In this document: in pieces, positions 5,072 through 5,588 of the stretch
How positions within the stretch are numbered: position 1 is the first letter of the stretch
Layout: each line of letters begins with the position of its first letter
Source of the DNA: DATGKD01 sp035294855
Lineage (GTDB): Bacteria > Actinomycetota > Acidimicrobiia > Acidimicrobiales > UBA8190
DNA: 5,588 nucleotides
Direction of reading: 5' to 3'
Assembly (NCBI GenBank): GCA_035294855.1
Contig: DATGKD010000097.1
Location: 1-5,588, forward strand
Notes under the pieces: model-generated
Told to the model about the DNA's origin: nothing
Seen by the model: only the letters and a program-made list of their open reading frames with translations
Databases searched by the model: none
Translations under genes and position numbers: made by a program

Positions 5072-5588
5072 CGGACCCCGTTCCTCTGGTGCGCGCCGGC
5101 GCCACCGAGATCGGCGAAGCGTTCGTCGGCGAGGGGGCCGACGCTGCGCACGTCAATACGGTGCTGGGACGCAGAGGCGGCCCGGTCGAGGTGGCGTGGG
5201 AGACCGCGCTGGCCACACCGCGGCCCGGTCACGCCGCGTTCGTGACCACCCTCCAGCCCGGATTGGCGGTGAAGCCGCTCACCCTGTTCGTGAACAAGGC
5301 GCCCCTGCAAGGCGGCGAGCACGACCGCCGGACGTGGGGGCCCGCCCAGGCCGGTGTGGCGTCGGGGGTGCTGTGGGCGGTCGCCGACGGCGTGATCCCC
5401 GCGGACGAGGTCGACGACCTGCTGCTCATCGCGGCCGTGTGGGTGAACCCGGAAGCCAGGCGGGACATCGCCGTCTACGACAACAACCGCCAGGCGACGC
5501 GCGACGCCCTCCAGGCCGGGCACGACCGGGCTCCGGCGTTGTCGTCGCTGCTGCCCGTGCGCGACGAGCCGTGGAACCCGTTCTTCAG
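5068..5588 (+). CDS. fae: Formaldehyde-activating enzyme (Fae) homologue, 3' end cut by window edge
   Basis: An open frame begins with GTG at 5068, overlapping the upstream stop by GTGA, and stays open for 173 codons to the right edge. It matches Fae along its length: IGEAFVGEGADAAHVNTVLG (15-34, with H28 aligned to the catalytic His of Fae), GHAAFVTTLQP, KPLTLFVNK (69-77), WGPAQAGVASGV (90-101), DGVIPADEVDDLLLIAAVWV (107-126) and YDNNRQATRDAL. Fae condenses formaldehyde with tetrahydromethanopterin to methylene-H4MPT in methylotrophs and methanogens. The core Fae fold seems complete by about residue 150, but the frame continues with SSLLPVRDEPWNPFF, so there is a C-terminal extension or second domain beyond the window. 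Whether the host has tetrahydromethanopterin is unknown; paralogues may bind formaldehyde or another aldehyde or pterin. Translational coupling to a 2OG oxygenase suggests it traps that enzyme's formaldehyde. Confidence 0.88.
   Translation, partial: MTDPVPLVRAGATEIGEAFVGEGADAAHVNTVLGRRGGPVEVAWETALATPRPGHAAFVTTLQPGLAVKPLTLFVNKAPLQGGEHDRRTWGPAQAGVASGVLWAVADGVIPADEVDDLLLIAAVWVNPEARRDIAVYDNNRQATRDALQAGHDRAPALSSLLPVRDEPWNPFF

Noticed and set aside
1..5588. CRISPR array, tRNA/rRNA genes, insertion sequence or attachment site
   Set aside because: No repeat-spacer pattern, tRNA-like fold, transposase motif or flanking repeats were seen; nearly all bases are covered by recognisable protein genes.

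Overview
The window is very GC-rich, its genes are packed with 4-base stop/start overlaps, and GTG is used as a start codon. This points to an actinobacterium; an acidimicrobial or other environmental lineage would fit, but the sequence does not settle it.

Layout. Minus strand, read right to left: a PrsW-family intramembrane metalloprotease with a C-terminal SH3-like tail (4124-3069); a phosphonate monoester hydrolase-type member of the sulfatase superfamily (3072-1639, overlapping by GTGA); an HD-domain protein of the PhnZ-like 'phosphonate degradation operon' type (1614-1090); and a PhnY/PhyH-type Fe(II)/2-oxoglutarate dioxygenase (1080-301). Further left is the first part of another minus-strand gene with a strong ribosome binding site and a disordered, Pro/Ala-rich N-terminus (194 to the left edge). 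It has its own upstream region, which carries three heptamers at an exact 11-base period. Plus strand, divergent from the PrsW gene across 98 bases: a second, unrelated Fe(II)/2OG oxygenase of the ArpA/HalD-like type (4223-5071), overlapping by GTGA a formaldehyde-activating enzyme (Fae) homologue that runs off the right edge.

Reading. Dioxygenase plus HD mixed-valent diiron oxygenase is the signature of oxidative C-P bond cleavage (PhnY/PhnZ, TmpA/TmpB). Adding a phosphonate/phosphate-ester hydrolase and a one-carbon capture protein next to another oxygenase suggests a catabolic module: remove an ester, hydroxylate the carbon next to phosphorus, cleave C-P, and trap formaldehyde released by an oxidative demethylation. 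The chemistry of each family is established. The combination, the substrate and the link between the two arms are inference. In the HD protein all six expected metal ligands are present, but the short loop that contacts substrate in PhnZ is replaced, so the substrate may be a new one.
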